Positions 13,201 to 24,185 of a stretch of DNA of 64,000 nt are shown piece after piece (the stretch's first letter is position 1; the number at the start of each line of letters is the position of its first letter). The notes under the pieces are model-generated. The model was not told where the DNA came from and made no database searches. It saw nothing but the letters and a program-made list of their open reading frames with translations. Made by a program: the position numbers and the translations under genes. This DNA is from Monarcha castaneiventris obscurior (taxonomy: Eukaryota > Chordata > Aves > Passeriformes > Monarchidae): the NCBI GenBank assembly GCA_026261815.1, contig JAMPIT010000417.1:653501-717500 (forward strand). The letters are read 5' to 3'.

Positions 13201-16200
13201 ATGATGTATATCCTGATCCAGTCGATGGACTGGAGGAGAATATATAGTCTCTTAGCTGTCCTCTGAAACATTTTCATAATTCCCCTTTCATACTTCATTT
13301 ACATGGTGTAACCCCATGACTTCCTGGGGTTTCATGTGGAAGCAACAATTTTCTCCTTAATCCCTTACAAGTACAAATGAAATATGGAGGAGTCCATCTT
13401 TGGACCCTCCTCTTGTTTCACTGAACCTCTTTGATTCTGGCATTTTTTTTCCATCCTGCAGAGTTTCTTTTTGCCTTGAGGGAGATATAATAAGTTAAGA
13501 ACTGTGGAGAAACATCTTTGAAGTTTTCATTCTACTGAGACTTAAAGTAAGCATAATCTGAAAGATTATACCTTTTGTGTATTTCAGGACAAATTATCAT
13601 TACTCCTTATACAGAATTCTCTCATTGAGTATGTGTACCATGGGGCCACTGTATGGAAAGGAAGCTGGCCTTGTTTACAGTCATCCTTACACAAACTACT
13701 GGTAAATTATAGTAATTTATCAAACAAAGGAACTGATCATTGTTTTGAGGCTTAAATACCCAGAGATCAACCAACTCAATTTTTCAAAAGACTAAGCACT
13801 CACAGCTGTAGGTCAGGTGTCATGAATGGTGAAAACCAAGGGCCTTGATTGCCCTATATATGGTACTTCATTAAACTGTAATGGTTATTTCTAATTAATT
13901 TTTATCCCATATTGCCAGTCAGCATCTTAGGGAACTGTATATTATGCCTGTGAAATTAGATGAGAAAACTGATTGTTGAAGTCTGCTAGATTTTATGGTA
14001 AAGAAAAAACCCAGTAAATCATAATTCTCTTGCATCAGTCTGTACAGTAGCAATGACAGTATAGCAGTAACTGGTGAACAGCCACTCCCCACCCCTGGAA
14101 ATGCAGCTTTCCATGAAAAGCTAAAATTGTTGTCATAGTTCCTGACACTGAAGTCCTTGGAAAAGTGAATAGCAGCCAAGCTTGCTACCTGGGCACGTTG
14201 CAGAAGGGTCAGATCATTTTAAGGAGGAAAAAGTGCCTCATGTATCTCATGAGAAATTAAAAATCATCATTGTTAGCTATTTTAGGAGTGGTAGAGTATC
14301 TGGTAGAGTTCCACAGGTTGCTGTACATAGTGCCTTAGGTGGGAAGTATTAATTCATTGCTTCCCCTCATTAAAAGAAGGAGCTGAGATGCACTAGAAAA
14401 AAAAGCCACTAAGTAAAATGAAACATAGTAAATACAAAACAATTCAAAATGTCTTGCTTTTAACCCTTGATGGATAAAAGAAGGCAAACAGAAGGAAAGA
14501 TTTTTTGGTTTACTTTATGTCAACCAGCAAGATGATATAAATCCTCCTGGAGAAACGCTGTCATGAAACATCTGCCTGTCCATCAGGGATTACCACTGAC
14601 AGAGGTGCAGCTGGAGAGCTTCTGAGACGGTGGTGAGGCCTCTCCAGCTCTGCAACACCTCTTTGTCAACCCAGGAATGGGACAGTCTTGTAAAGGCCCT
14701 GTCTCAAAAGAAACCTCTGTGGCCTCATGCAAGGCGTGGCATTTCTTGTCTTCAGAAGGAACATTTTTCAAATCATAAGTGAATGGAGACAAGCTTGCCA
14801 CCTGATCATATTATGTGGGAAATGGGAATGAAAAGAAAGAAAAAAGGGCAGCTCTTTGGATTTCAAGGTAGGTTAGGAAGGACACTGCATGAGACAAGGG
14901 AGGAAAGAAACAAATGCAGTTACTTTGGTGTGTCTTTTTCACTGAGTCTTGTGCCTGCTACCTTATGAATTTGTTGTCATCTCCCTTTCTCCTCCCTCCA
15001 GCACTGTGACTACCAGCTCCTGTAAGGTTGCCATGGTCAGATCCTCACCTGACATCTCTCTTTTTTTTGACTTAAGAATTCTGAACATCTTTTGCACTCA
15101 TCAAACATTTCACAGTTTTTTCCTGAATTATATAAGACAACTCCATTGGCTTCTATGTAGTTACTCCAATTTGGATGAGATGGCAATTTGAGCAATAATA
15201 TCCACATTAGTATGAAACCAGAAGTTTCTCTCTTTAAGGATATATTGAGTGGCTGTTAGGTAAATATCTGTCTTTTAACATGAATGTGGACAACTGTCAG
15301 GTAAGTGTCAGTGTGCTAAGTCTAACAAGTACTATATTTCAGACTGATTCATCTATCATTTCAGATACTTGCATTGGCCATCAGTATCTAGTCTGTGGTA
15401 AATATTAATGAATATGTATAAATTTAACTCACTGTTAATTTTGTTGACTTGGAGGTAGAAGTTTTCCAGATTCTCACTGACAGTTGGAATGCTCTTCAGC
15501 TGATTGAAGGAGAGATCCAGTTCAACCAGTGACGTGATGTTGAAGACATTACCTGGTATTCCAGAATCTGTTAATTTATTGTGGGATAAACGTAAATATT
15601 GCAGGGCTTTAAAACCTTGGAAATACTCATCGGGAACATTGGAAATCTGGTTATTATCAAAATACAGCATGAGCAAAGAGTGAGGCAGTCCTGTCGGTAG
15701 CTTTGTAAGTTGATTGAAGCTTAAGTCAAGATACAAAAGTGAATTCAGGCCTTTAAAAGCCCCAGAAATAGATTCTGCTTTCAGCTGGTTGTTCTGGAGG
15801 TGAATGACTGTCAGATTCATCAGCCCCTCAAGTGCACCAGGATTGACTTTTGTGATCTTGTTGTGACTTAATTGCAGATCATCTAGAGTTTTGGGGAGTG
15901 GTCCAACAGCTTCAGTCAAATTGTTGTAGTTAATGTGAAGTTTCTTCAGGTTCTTTAGTTTAGAGAAGACTCTTCCCTTAATTTTTGAATTTTCCAAATG
16001 GTTGTGATCTAGGATCAGCCACTGTAGGTCTGTTACATTGTCAAACGTGTTCTCTTCAATTCCCTCAATCATATTGTTTCGAAGATAAAGGTATTTTATT
16101 CCGCTTGGTACAATTGGAATGGTTTTCAGCTTAAGATTGTCACAATACATGGCAGTAGGGTAGCTTAAAGGACAATTACATTCTGGGGCACAGACTGCTG

Positions 16201-16309
16201 CGGATGGCCCAAAAGGATCATAACCATAATCATCTCCAGGACCGTAGTCATACTGGCAAAAAATGCCACTGATGAACAGCAGAAAGACAGGTAGGGAGTT
16301 TAAAGTCAT
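10138..16309 (-). CDS. LUM: Lumican, complete coding sequence (two coding exons)
   Basis: The spliced CDS joins 15433-16309 to 10138-10292 and encodes 343 residues. Lumican is a secreted class II SLRP that binds collagen fibrils and, as a keratan-sulfate proteoglycan, supports corneal transparency. Visible features: signal peptide about 1-18 (hydrophobic, ending GIFC before QYDYG); a tyrosine- and acid-rich N-terminus (Y20, Y22, Y28, Y30) fitting tyrosine sulfation; the class II cysteine cluster CX3CXCX9C (C40, C44, C46, C56); about eleven LxxLxLxxNxL repeats from residue 71 to 321 (for example LLYLDLSFNQL, LVELDLSFNQL); and a C-terminal cysteine pair C300/C333. N-X-S/T sites are N91, N130, N165 and N257, plus N320. 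The start is the ATG at 16309; upstream in-frame ATGs lie before the splice acceptor, in intron. No frameshift or internal stop is seen. The identification rests on the family motifs and near-verbatim resemblance to avian lumican as I know it. Confidence 0.97.
10293..15432 (-). other. LUM: LUM intron 2
   Basis: 5,140 bp between GTGAGT and TTCAG splice signals. Inspection on both strands shows no recognisable gene or obvious interspersed repeat, only scattered short ORFs without family motifs. Confidence 0.9.
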
Positions 16310-16329
16310 CTTTCTAATGTGTCTTGATC
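15433..16329 (-). CDS. LUM: LUM exon 2 (20 nt 5' UTR plus first 877 coding nt)
   Basis: On the minus strand the acceptor reads TTTCACCATACAG followed by GATCAAGACAC, so the exon starts at 16329. The ATG is at 16309-16307, just after 20 nt of 5' UTR. The exon ends after ...AACA at 15433, followed by a GTGAGT donor (15432-15427). It encodes residues 1-292 plus one base of codon 293. The open frame runs past the donor, but that tail (SELNLYIF...) is intron: the split codon joins to exon 3 as AAG (Lys) and continues as FPLSSFC. Confidence 0.96.
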
Positions 16330-19300
16330 CTGTATGGTGAAAGGGAATAAACAAGATAATACTTTAATTTTTTATGTCTTTCAACAATATTTGGTATTTT
16401 AACACATAAGGATTATCATTAAAAACCAATTAGGGTTCCTATTTAAAGTTTTTAATTCAGAAAAAAAATATTAGGTTGTTAGTATTACATTGTTACTCCT
16501 ATAAACTTACTGCCCCTGTCTTGTATAATCTTTCTTTGTAATGCAAAATTGCCGGCCATTCTGCTGTTATAAATAAAACTTTCTTTTTATCTCTCTGTAT
16601 TCATTCATTAAGTCACAAGAAAGATGTTGAAGCACAAGGTTTTTAAACTTGGCACAGAAGTTTTCAGTTTTGCTGAAGGCCATGCTCAGAGGCAGTTCCG
16701 CCATTTAAATTATACCAAGCATTCCTAATGTGCTGAGCTGTCTCATATCTAAACATGTGGCATTTGACCTAAGCTAGAAAGAGACAGAGAAGGTAAAACT
16801 GAGGGTAATGTTCTGATGCATTGTGTGTTGTTAAGATGCGTGTAGGAGCACCTTTTTCTCATGGATCATGTTCTGTAAAGCATGGTCTACTAGGGTTCAT
16901 AGTCACCTAAAGAAAAAAGCCTAATAGAAATATGAAGCATATTATGTTTAACATGCCAAACAACCAGTACTGCATATGTGTGCAATGGATCTGAAATGAC
17001 TGAATCTGACAGTGGATCTGAAATGACTGAACTTCACATAGTGAAAATCTTCTTGCAAATTCTCTATACAACAGATGTGTTGGTTATATTGTACGCCCAT
17101 TCTAAATCAATGGAACAATAAAATACTGGCTTCACATAGTTGGTCTTTCAGTTCCCATACAGCAAAAGGACATCCCTAGGTGTCCTTGGGGTTGTTTGTG
17201 ATTCAGTATGAGTGGTGTCGCTAAAGTTTTTAAGGCCATAGCTTTCTCATCAGATACTCCACAAGATGCCAATTAATCTGTGAAGACTAGTATCTTGTTT
17301 GGACCTCTTACTGCCTAGATAGATGTTCTGCTGGAAAAGCAGGTCTACAATCAATAAAGTCAGTAAGCTTATTTTGATTTTCACCAGTAAAAGACAAGGC
17401 TCCAAGTACTCAACTACTGTTCAGAGAATGAGAGGATTAAAAAAATCCTTAAAACCCTTTTTTTTCTCAAGTAGTTTCAGAAAGAATGTGAAGCCCATAA
17501 ACAGACCACAAGACATTGATCTCAGATCTGGGCAATCTTCCAGCAGAGTAAGTTAGTCTTGCTATTGGAATTGTTACAGAGAGGACTTAAAGTGCAGGGC
17601 CAAAGCTCCAAAATTTTCCCTAATTCTAAATGTCTTTGCTTCTAGTGACTGATAAAAGCCACATCACATTCTAGGGAGGTAACAATCTCATTTAAAGTAC
17701 CTCTAGGCAGGGCCTATTTATCTCATTCAGTACAGCACAAACAATTTTTAAAAAATGTTCTTATGTTACCTCCATTCAACAGCCCATAACGTCCCACTGC
17801 TAGATATTAAGCTGCTGTCCCCTGAAAAGGAATCTGATTGCATAATGTCTCCATGGTGTTGGTCCTATCATATTTACCTAATTACAAACCCAAGGATAAT
17901 CACTGAAATATTAATTGTCAGTGTAATTTTCTTTGTCTGTCTTTCATTACTGCATGAGAGCAAGCAACATGAGCATGAGCTCAACCTTTAGTCCCCTGCT
18001 GGTATGAATAAGTACAGCTAGTCTGAAAGTAAAGACTGCAGTACTGCAATTTGTCTCAAAATCCAGTCCTATTTAGGTACTAAACATTAAAGAAAGGAAA
18101 TCAAGTGCTTCTGTACAAAAAGAGTGTAATGAACTTCTTGGACTCTTTGGCTTTAAAAGTGACATTTTTTACACACCTCTTTAATTTTACAGTTTTAAAT
18201 AACATAGACATTCTAAATTCAAATTCTATTGTTCTTCTAGTTTCAAATTATATTTGTAATGCTAAGTTTCATTATTGGTATAATAGTCTGATAATCCTTT
18301 AAATAGTGTACAAAGTTTAACTGCATTGCAGGACCCTGGAAGTAATTAAAATATTAGATAGCAAGTGTTTTGAATTAATTTATCAACGTTTTAGAATATA
18401 TGTGACAATTCTGTAGTTCGAGGGCATATAGGCATGTGTATGACATAAAATAGCAAAGTAAATATGTAATGTATTTAACTTGTTTTATTCATACATTTCT
18501 CATTCAGGTATCTGAATGTTTCTCTGTCAGAAGTGTAAAAGGTTAATAGATCATGCTTGTTTGTTGCACTGAACTACATGAATCCAAAAGATAAAATCAG
18601 AATATATTCTTAGACATTTATCTTACAACATAAACATGCTTTAACTAATTGCCTGTGCCTGTTCTAAGCAGTTGTGTTGTAAAATACCTGTGAAAATACT
18701 TGTGAAGTTACTCAGGCAACTTGCCAAAACATACTAAATGATAAATCAATGATTTTGGAAAAATGCTTGCTACATTAGAGTAGACATACTATTCAAACTA
18801 TGTTTGATTTTGTCTATATTTCCTTAATTACAAAGTTATTGTGAAACAAAATAAACATAAAATCAACAGTCAATCAACCTTAATTCTGTATCTTAACTTC
18901 TCACACAATTTGGAAAAGATTACATTTTTAAAAAGTTTCACTAGTATATTTAAAATGTGCTTTAAAATTAATTAGAAATTTTAAAATACCTACTGTCTCC
19001 CTGTCACTGTGTGATTAATTATTTAAATATCAGGATACCTTGTCTTTTTGTAGAATGAAGCAAAATTATTTGGCAAATGGGGTTCACGGAGCTCTCACTA
19101 ATATTATGAATGAAAAAGTAAACAGTGAGTACTCTTACAAGCTTCTTTGTACTGTATATCAAATCTTTTTTGGAAGTAGAACAAAACAGACTGCAAAAAA
19201 TTGCAACACTGATGTACAAAATATGTGAAGTTGTTTTAAGGAAACTGAGAAAGCGAATCGGCTAAGCAACTGTTGATTTGTGCTCAATTTACAAATTGGC

Positions 19301-19387
19301 AAACTTATCCTGTCATGTTTTTACGTTCCCATTGCAGCTACATTTAAACAGCTGAACATTACCGTTAAAACATGCAGCAGCACTTAC
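16330..19387 (-). other. LUM: LUM intron 1 (if exon 1 is placed correctly)
   Basis: About 3.06 kb of AT-rich unique-looking sequence with no coding exon or recognised repeat. It contains a short imperfectly spaced 19-bp duplication at 16986-17031. The acceptor end is certain; the donor end depends on the exon 1 call. Confidence 0.45.
16986..17031 (+). repeat. 19-bp direct duplication, 27-bp period
   Basis: tggatctgaaatgactgaa occurs at 16986-17004 and again, identically, at 17013-17031 within LUM intron 1. Confidence 0.93.
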
Positions 19388-19458
19388 CTTACTGCCTTGA
19401 AGCTGCTTTCCTTAATTCCCAGAGCAGATGCAATAAGAGACTGTATCGACCAATATAT
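19388..19458 (-). promoter_or_regulatory. LUM: Candidate LUM core promoter and non-coding exon 1
   Basis: On the minus strand a TATA-like element (CATATATTGG, about 19459-19450) is followed about 65 nt later by CAGTAAG and a perfect GTAAGT donor (19387-19382). With transcription starting about 30 nt after the TATA-like element, this gives a short first exon of about 35-45 nt, spliced over 3.06 kb to exon 2 at 16329. LUM genes are known to have a non-coding first exon. The spacing and donor fit, but no other evidence supports this position. Confidence 0.4.
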
Positions 19459-22400
19459 GCTCTAAACAGTGTCAGGAGGTAAAAGTCTGCCAGATCCTCT
19501 GTGTTACAAGAGGGAAAAAAAAGCCCTAGTCACGCTGTTCTCTGAAGCTGCTATGTCATCATGGTGATCTTGTGGTGTGGCATGTACAAAAATGCAGCTC
19601 TCTAATGAAGTGCAGGTGGATACCATATTTCGTACAAGGACAACCCATCTGTTCCTCCTGTGGGATCAGAGAATGATATTTCACAAACCTGAGAAAGTTT
19701 AAAAGCCATAGGTTTATACAAGATTTTTTTGTATTTTAGAAGGAAACATGTAAGATTTTAAAATGAATTGCAAACAGGCTTTTGTTTTCCAACTTATTTT
19801 ATACTGCTAGACATGAGCTAACACATAGCACTCAGACCTCAATGCTGCTGTTCTTCTTCAGCCAAGTGACTCATTCATTTTTTTGCCTTTTCCTTTAACT
19901 ATCTTGTGACCACAGTAAAATATCCTTAATAAAAACTTTAGCCTAAGGATCAGATTCAAATATTATCTTTGAATTATACCCCTTTCCACATTACATACTG
20001 AGTTCAGAGATTACATACTTTAGTTCAAAGATTCTTCTGCAAGTCATTGGAATTGATTTGGTCTGGAGATTTTCTTTGGTGGTTGAATGTATGTTTGTTT
20101 AGTAAAAACACATCCCAGGAATGGGTTTTCAGCAGTTTCTGTAAACTCACTCAATATGTTTGTTCATTTTTGCATTTACAACTTTCTCCTGCTTTTCAGA
20201 GTCTGGAACTACTCAGCTTTATGTTGTCTGTTTCTTATTCCATGGATGTAGTTCAAGAATGCATCTTAAGGTTTGGATGAGATGTTACTTTCACCAGGCA
20301 ATGTTGAAAAATAATGCATTAAGAAAGAAACTGTTTAATGTGGATCTTAATGCTTCCACAAGAACCTTCCCTTATCTCTAAATGGAGGATGTCTTCCTTT
20401 TAATGTGAAGCATCTTTTTTTCATAGATTTGGGTAGGGACAAATGTCAAATATGCATCTAGAAAGCATTCAAAAGCCATTAAGTGTCTTGTGTGTTTAAT
20501 TGCATTTGACTGTTATTGTAGGGGTAGAAATTCAGGGATTTTGTCCATTTTCAATGTACTATCTTTATGAAAAGTCATGGTACAGAATGTGTCTGGGCTG
20601 GAGAACCCTAACAGTTTCCTGAAGAGGAGGCTGGATGTGAGCTTCTCCCAAAATCTGCTGCTGATGCATGTCAGTTTCCACAGCAGTGAAGGTTACTGGG
20701 AGAAGGGAAAAGCCAGTGCCCTTCACCAAGAACAGAAAAGACACCAAACAATTACAGACCTCTGTGCTTCTGCAATGCCCCAATTAGCAAACAAATGTGC
20801 TCAGCACAGAGTGCCATGTGCCAGTGCAGCCCACAGGGAGTGAATGTTATGCTTTTGAGTGTTCTGACATCATGCCTGTCTCCCTGGTGTGGGAGAACCA
20901 TTCACACACTGGGAAACATGTTGGTGACAGATCATAACTACATTACTACTTGAATGGTGCCAAGAAGTGAATGTGAAGCAGTGGGATTACAATAGTCAAT
21001 TAATCTAAGTGAGAGACTGCATGGTATCAGAAACGTAGAAGTGGACAAAGCTGCTGCTGTTCTGTGTGTGGACAAATGGAGACCAGATGGAGTTTCTCAT
21101 GCACAGAATGATATTTATCTGAAAACTACTTCATTAGCTTTAGTTGATTAAGGAAACCTAAACTGTGACTTGACTACAAATGTAGCAACAAGCAGGAGCA
21201 TTCAGCAAGAGCTCGGTTGGAATAAAAAAGTATTTTTCATACAGAAAGAGATAACCTTTAAGGTAATACCAAGGTTTGCTCTGTGGAAGAACATATATCA
21301 AGGTGAGCAATGGAGCATAATTTTTGTAAAGAGAATTTTAAAAATCACAGGAAAGGCACTAATTGTGTTTTCTCTGACTATGGATTTGTTTTGAAGGACA
21401 AGCCAAATACTATGATAAATTAATACATATTTTGAACTCTCAGTAGCAGATGTAGTTTTGCATTTGCAGTACAAATAGAATTGTACATTGGCTGCAAGTA
21501 CAGGATAATCCTGGCTTAATATATTTTTGGCACAGTTTTATTTATGAACCAGATTTTCTGTACACCCAGTATACATCCTTTTTCTCATTCTGATAACAGA
21601 AATACAAAACATGCGTATCTTTATAACTTACAAATCGTATTAAGCAAACTGATGTTATTTTGCAATTAACATATGGTAAAACCTTGGGTTATATAAAGTT
21701 CAGCTGAGATGTGTTCATTCATATAGTTCCTGTCTTGCTGACTGTTTTAAATTAGCTATGGAAACTGCACAGTCAAGATGAAGAATCACATGCCTTCCAA
21801 AGTTAAGATATAAACCAATAGATTTTCTTCCCTTTTTAATAAGATTTTTACCATCTCTCCACTCTGTTATTTAATACTGTTCCTTTGGCACCATTTTAAT
21901 GCTTTTCCTAATCTTACTGTTCTGACTCATGAAGCTCTCACCTCATATGCCTGTTTGGGAGAGCAGGTAGGTACTACAACCCAGCAAATGAAGGTATCGC
22001 TGCTTCTGCATCAAAGGGTGGGAGTGTGGTTGGGTGATTTCTTTTTTTCTGGCCCTATTTTGTGTTCTGCATAGGGGTTCTTTTTGTAGCTCTCAGAAGT
22101 CATGAAACAGCATGTGAATGAAACCTAGCTAATTTCCAAGGAATGAAAAAAAAACCATGTAAATTCACCCCTGTCATCTAAGTTGTAAACTGGTTATGAG
22201 TATACCTCACACTGATGATGTCAGGACATATTAACAATTCACCTTTACAACTACTGTGTTCCAGTTTTTCTTCAAAATTTATTTTCTTTTTGTATCTTAT
22301 TTATTAATTTTTCTTTGATGGGAAATATGATCAAAACATATTATAATCTAATTTTCTTTGTCTTGTGATACATGAGTAGAAGTATTTCTTTTATTTGATC

Positions 22401-24098
22401 CAAAGTTCCTTTAATTCATGTTTTCCTCCCTGAAGATGGCCAAGTCTAATAGGTTGTAATGAAAGAATCTGAAAGCAGAACTCACTGCAAATATATCAAT
22501 TTGCAGTGGCTGAGATCCAGCCTTCAAACACTGTCGAGTTACAGTGTCACTACTTTGTTTCTACACTCATCAGTGATGTCCTCTCTGCTTTTTCTCTCTT
22601 GTAAAACTGACTTCTCTATAGCTTCTATGCACTTCTGCATAAATGGAAGCACCTCCCAAGCTATTTGTTTTTAATACCCTTTTTCCAAAAAGGCTCAAGT
22701 TACGGAAACCTAATAGATATTATCTAAACCAACTGCTGCTTTGTTTTCACCTTAAACCTTTGCACACATCTGGTACACAGGACCAAGAGATTTGGGTGCC
22801 CAGTATCAGGAGTAGGGTATTTGTGTCATGGGAACATATAGCCCCAGAAAAATCCCTTGTTGAACTATTCACACTGGTACATAAAATGAGTAGTGAGGTT
22901 TTTTCCTCTGATCACTAAGAATTTAAATTAAATATTACTCTCAAGATGAAATGAAGGTTAGCTCATTTTATTTGGCTACCTGCAGCAGGGGTTAAGAAAC
23001 CTCCATTAAGGGAAAAGGCTGTTCCATGGATAACCTGCAGCAAGCCTCGTAATTAGGTGACATAGTGTTTATACATGATGTTTTCTATGTCTCCAAACAG
23101 TAAATATACAGCCTGTTAGCCTATATATAGTGAGTAAACAAAAATATTATGTTGGCTGAAAACACCAGGAACAATTAGTTAAGTATTTCTGTAAAATTCT
23201 GCAGCATTTTGAAAATATTACTGAAGGTTGACTCATATTAACGAGTTCCACTAAAAACAATTCGTTTCCAGATTCTGGAGGCTGTCGGTGTTTATTTTTT
23301 TATCTGAAAACTTCCATTCCTCCTAATTGAAATTTTATTTTTTCAGCCTCTACACTGTATTTACATGTTAAATGGAAAGTGTTAGAGCACATATTATAAG
23401 CATTACAAAATTTGTGGTGATCCAAATCCTTCTTTTCCTTTCTCCTAAAAAGGAAATACCAGCTTTGGAAACTTACAAAAATGGTAATAGTGTTACAACC
23501 TATTAGCAGGCCACAACAGATATTTTAGTTGAGCACGAATCTTTGTTTTTGTCCTTCCGAAAGACTGCTCACTGTTTTGCTTCAAACTTGACAGTGTCTA
23601 TATTTTAGCACTGTTATCCTCCTCTCCATTGCTTTTCAGACTGTTTTTTATTTGATTCAAATAGTCAACAGCAAAATTCCTTTGAGTTGATTCAAAACTT
23701 GATCAAAGCTCTTTTATGATGGGGACTAAACATGAAGGCAAGGGCCTGTGTTTAAACCAGACTCCTTAATATATACTGTATGTTTTATCATAGCATTTAA
23801 AATCTGCTGATCCCCTTATAAAAGAAAATTAAGTGACCCTGGAGCATGAGGCAAATCAAATGATTCCCAATGTAAAGAATCCAAGAGTATGTCAAGGAGC
23901 TGTTGAATTTGTGGGAGAGTTGTGGTTTCAGGTGAAAATTATAGCAGCATCTCTGTCTTGTAAACAGTACAGATAATTTATGGAAAAGGAAGAGGTGGAC
24001 TTGGCAAACTTGGTTAGTTCACTGCCTATTGTTTGTATATGCTACTAAACACCTTCCCATAATCTAAGCATTATCAATGTCTGTCTGCATTCAGACCA

Positions 24099-24185
24099 CT
24101 ACAATTTAAGGCCAGAAGGGATGTTAAATCATCTGTATTCTGCTGTGTAACCAGAATATAGCATTTGGCCTTCTGCTAGTTTATG
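24099..24185 (-). mobile_element. Possible ancient CR1/L3-like remnant
   Basis: The segment acaatttaaggccagaaggg followed by atgttaaatcatctgtattc resembles the reversed 3' region of old amniote CR1/L3 copies (ggccagaagggacca... atcatctagtctgacctcct). The match is short and diverged. Confidence 0.45.

Noticed and set aside
14583..14801. 72-codon minus-strand ORF in LUM intron 2
   Set aside because: No recognisable motif and no supporting splice signals.
15356..15432. ORF continuation after lumican exon 2 (SELNLYIF...)
   Set aside because: A GTGAGT donor at 15432 ends the exon and the frame resumes exactly in exon 3 with FPLSSFC.
16310..16354. Upstream in-frame ATG extending lumican by 15 residues (MFIPFHH...)
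   Set aside because: It lies 5' of the exon 2 splice acceptor (CACCATACAG at 16330 and above) and is therefore intronic. The downstream ATG gives a proper signal peptide.
20577..20843. Overlapping ORFs of 88 (+) and 72 (-) codons
   Set aside because: No domain, splice signals or family resemblance; a slightly GC-richer patch of non-coding DNA.
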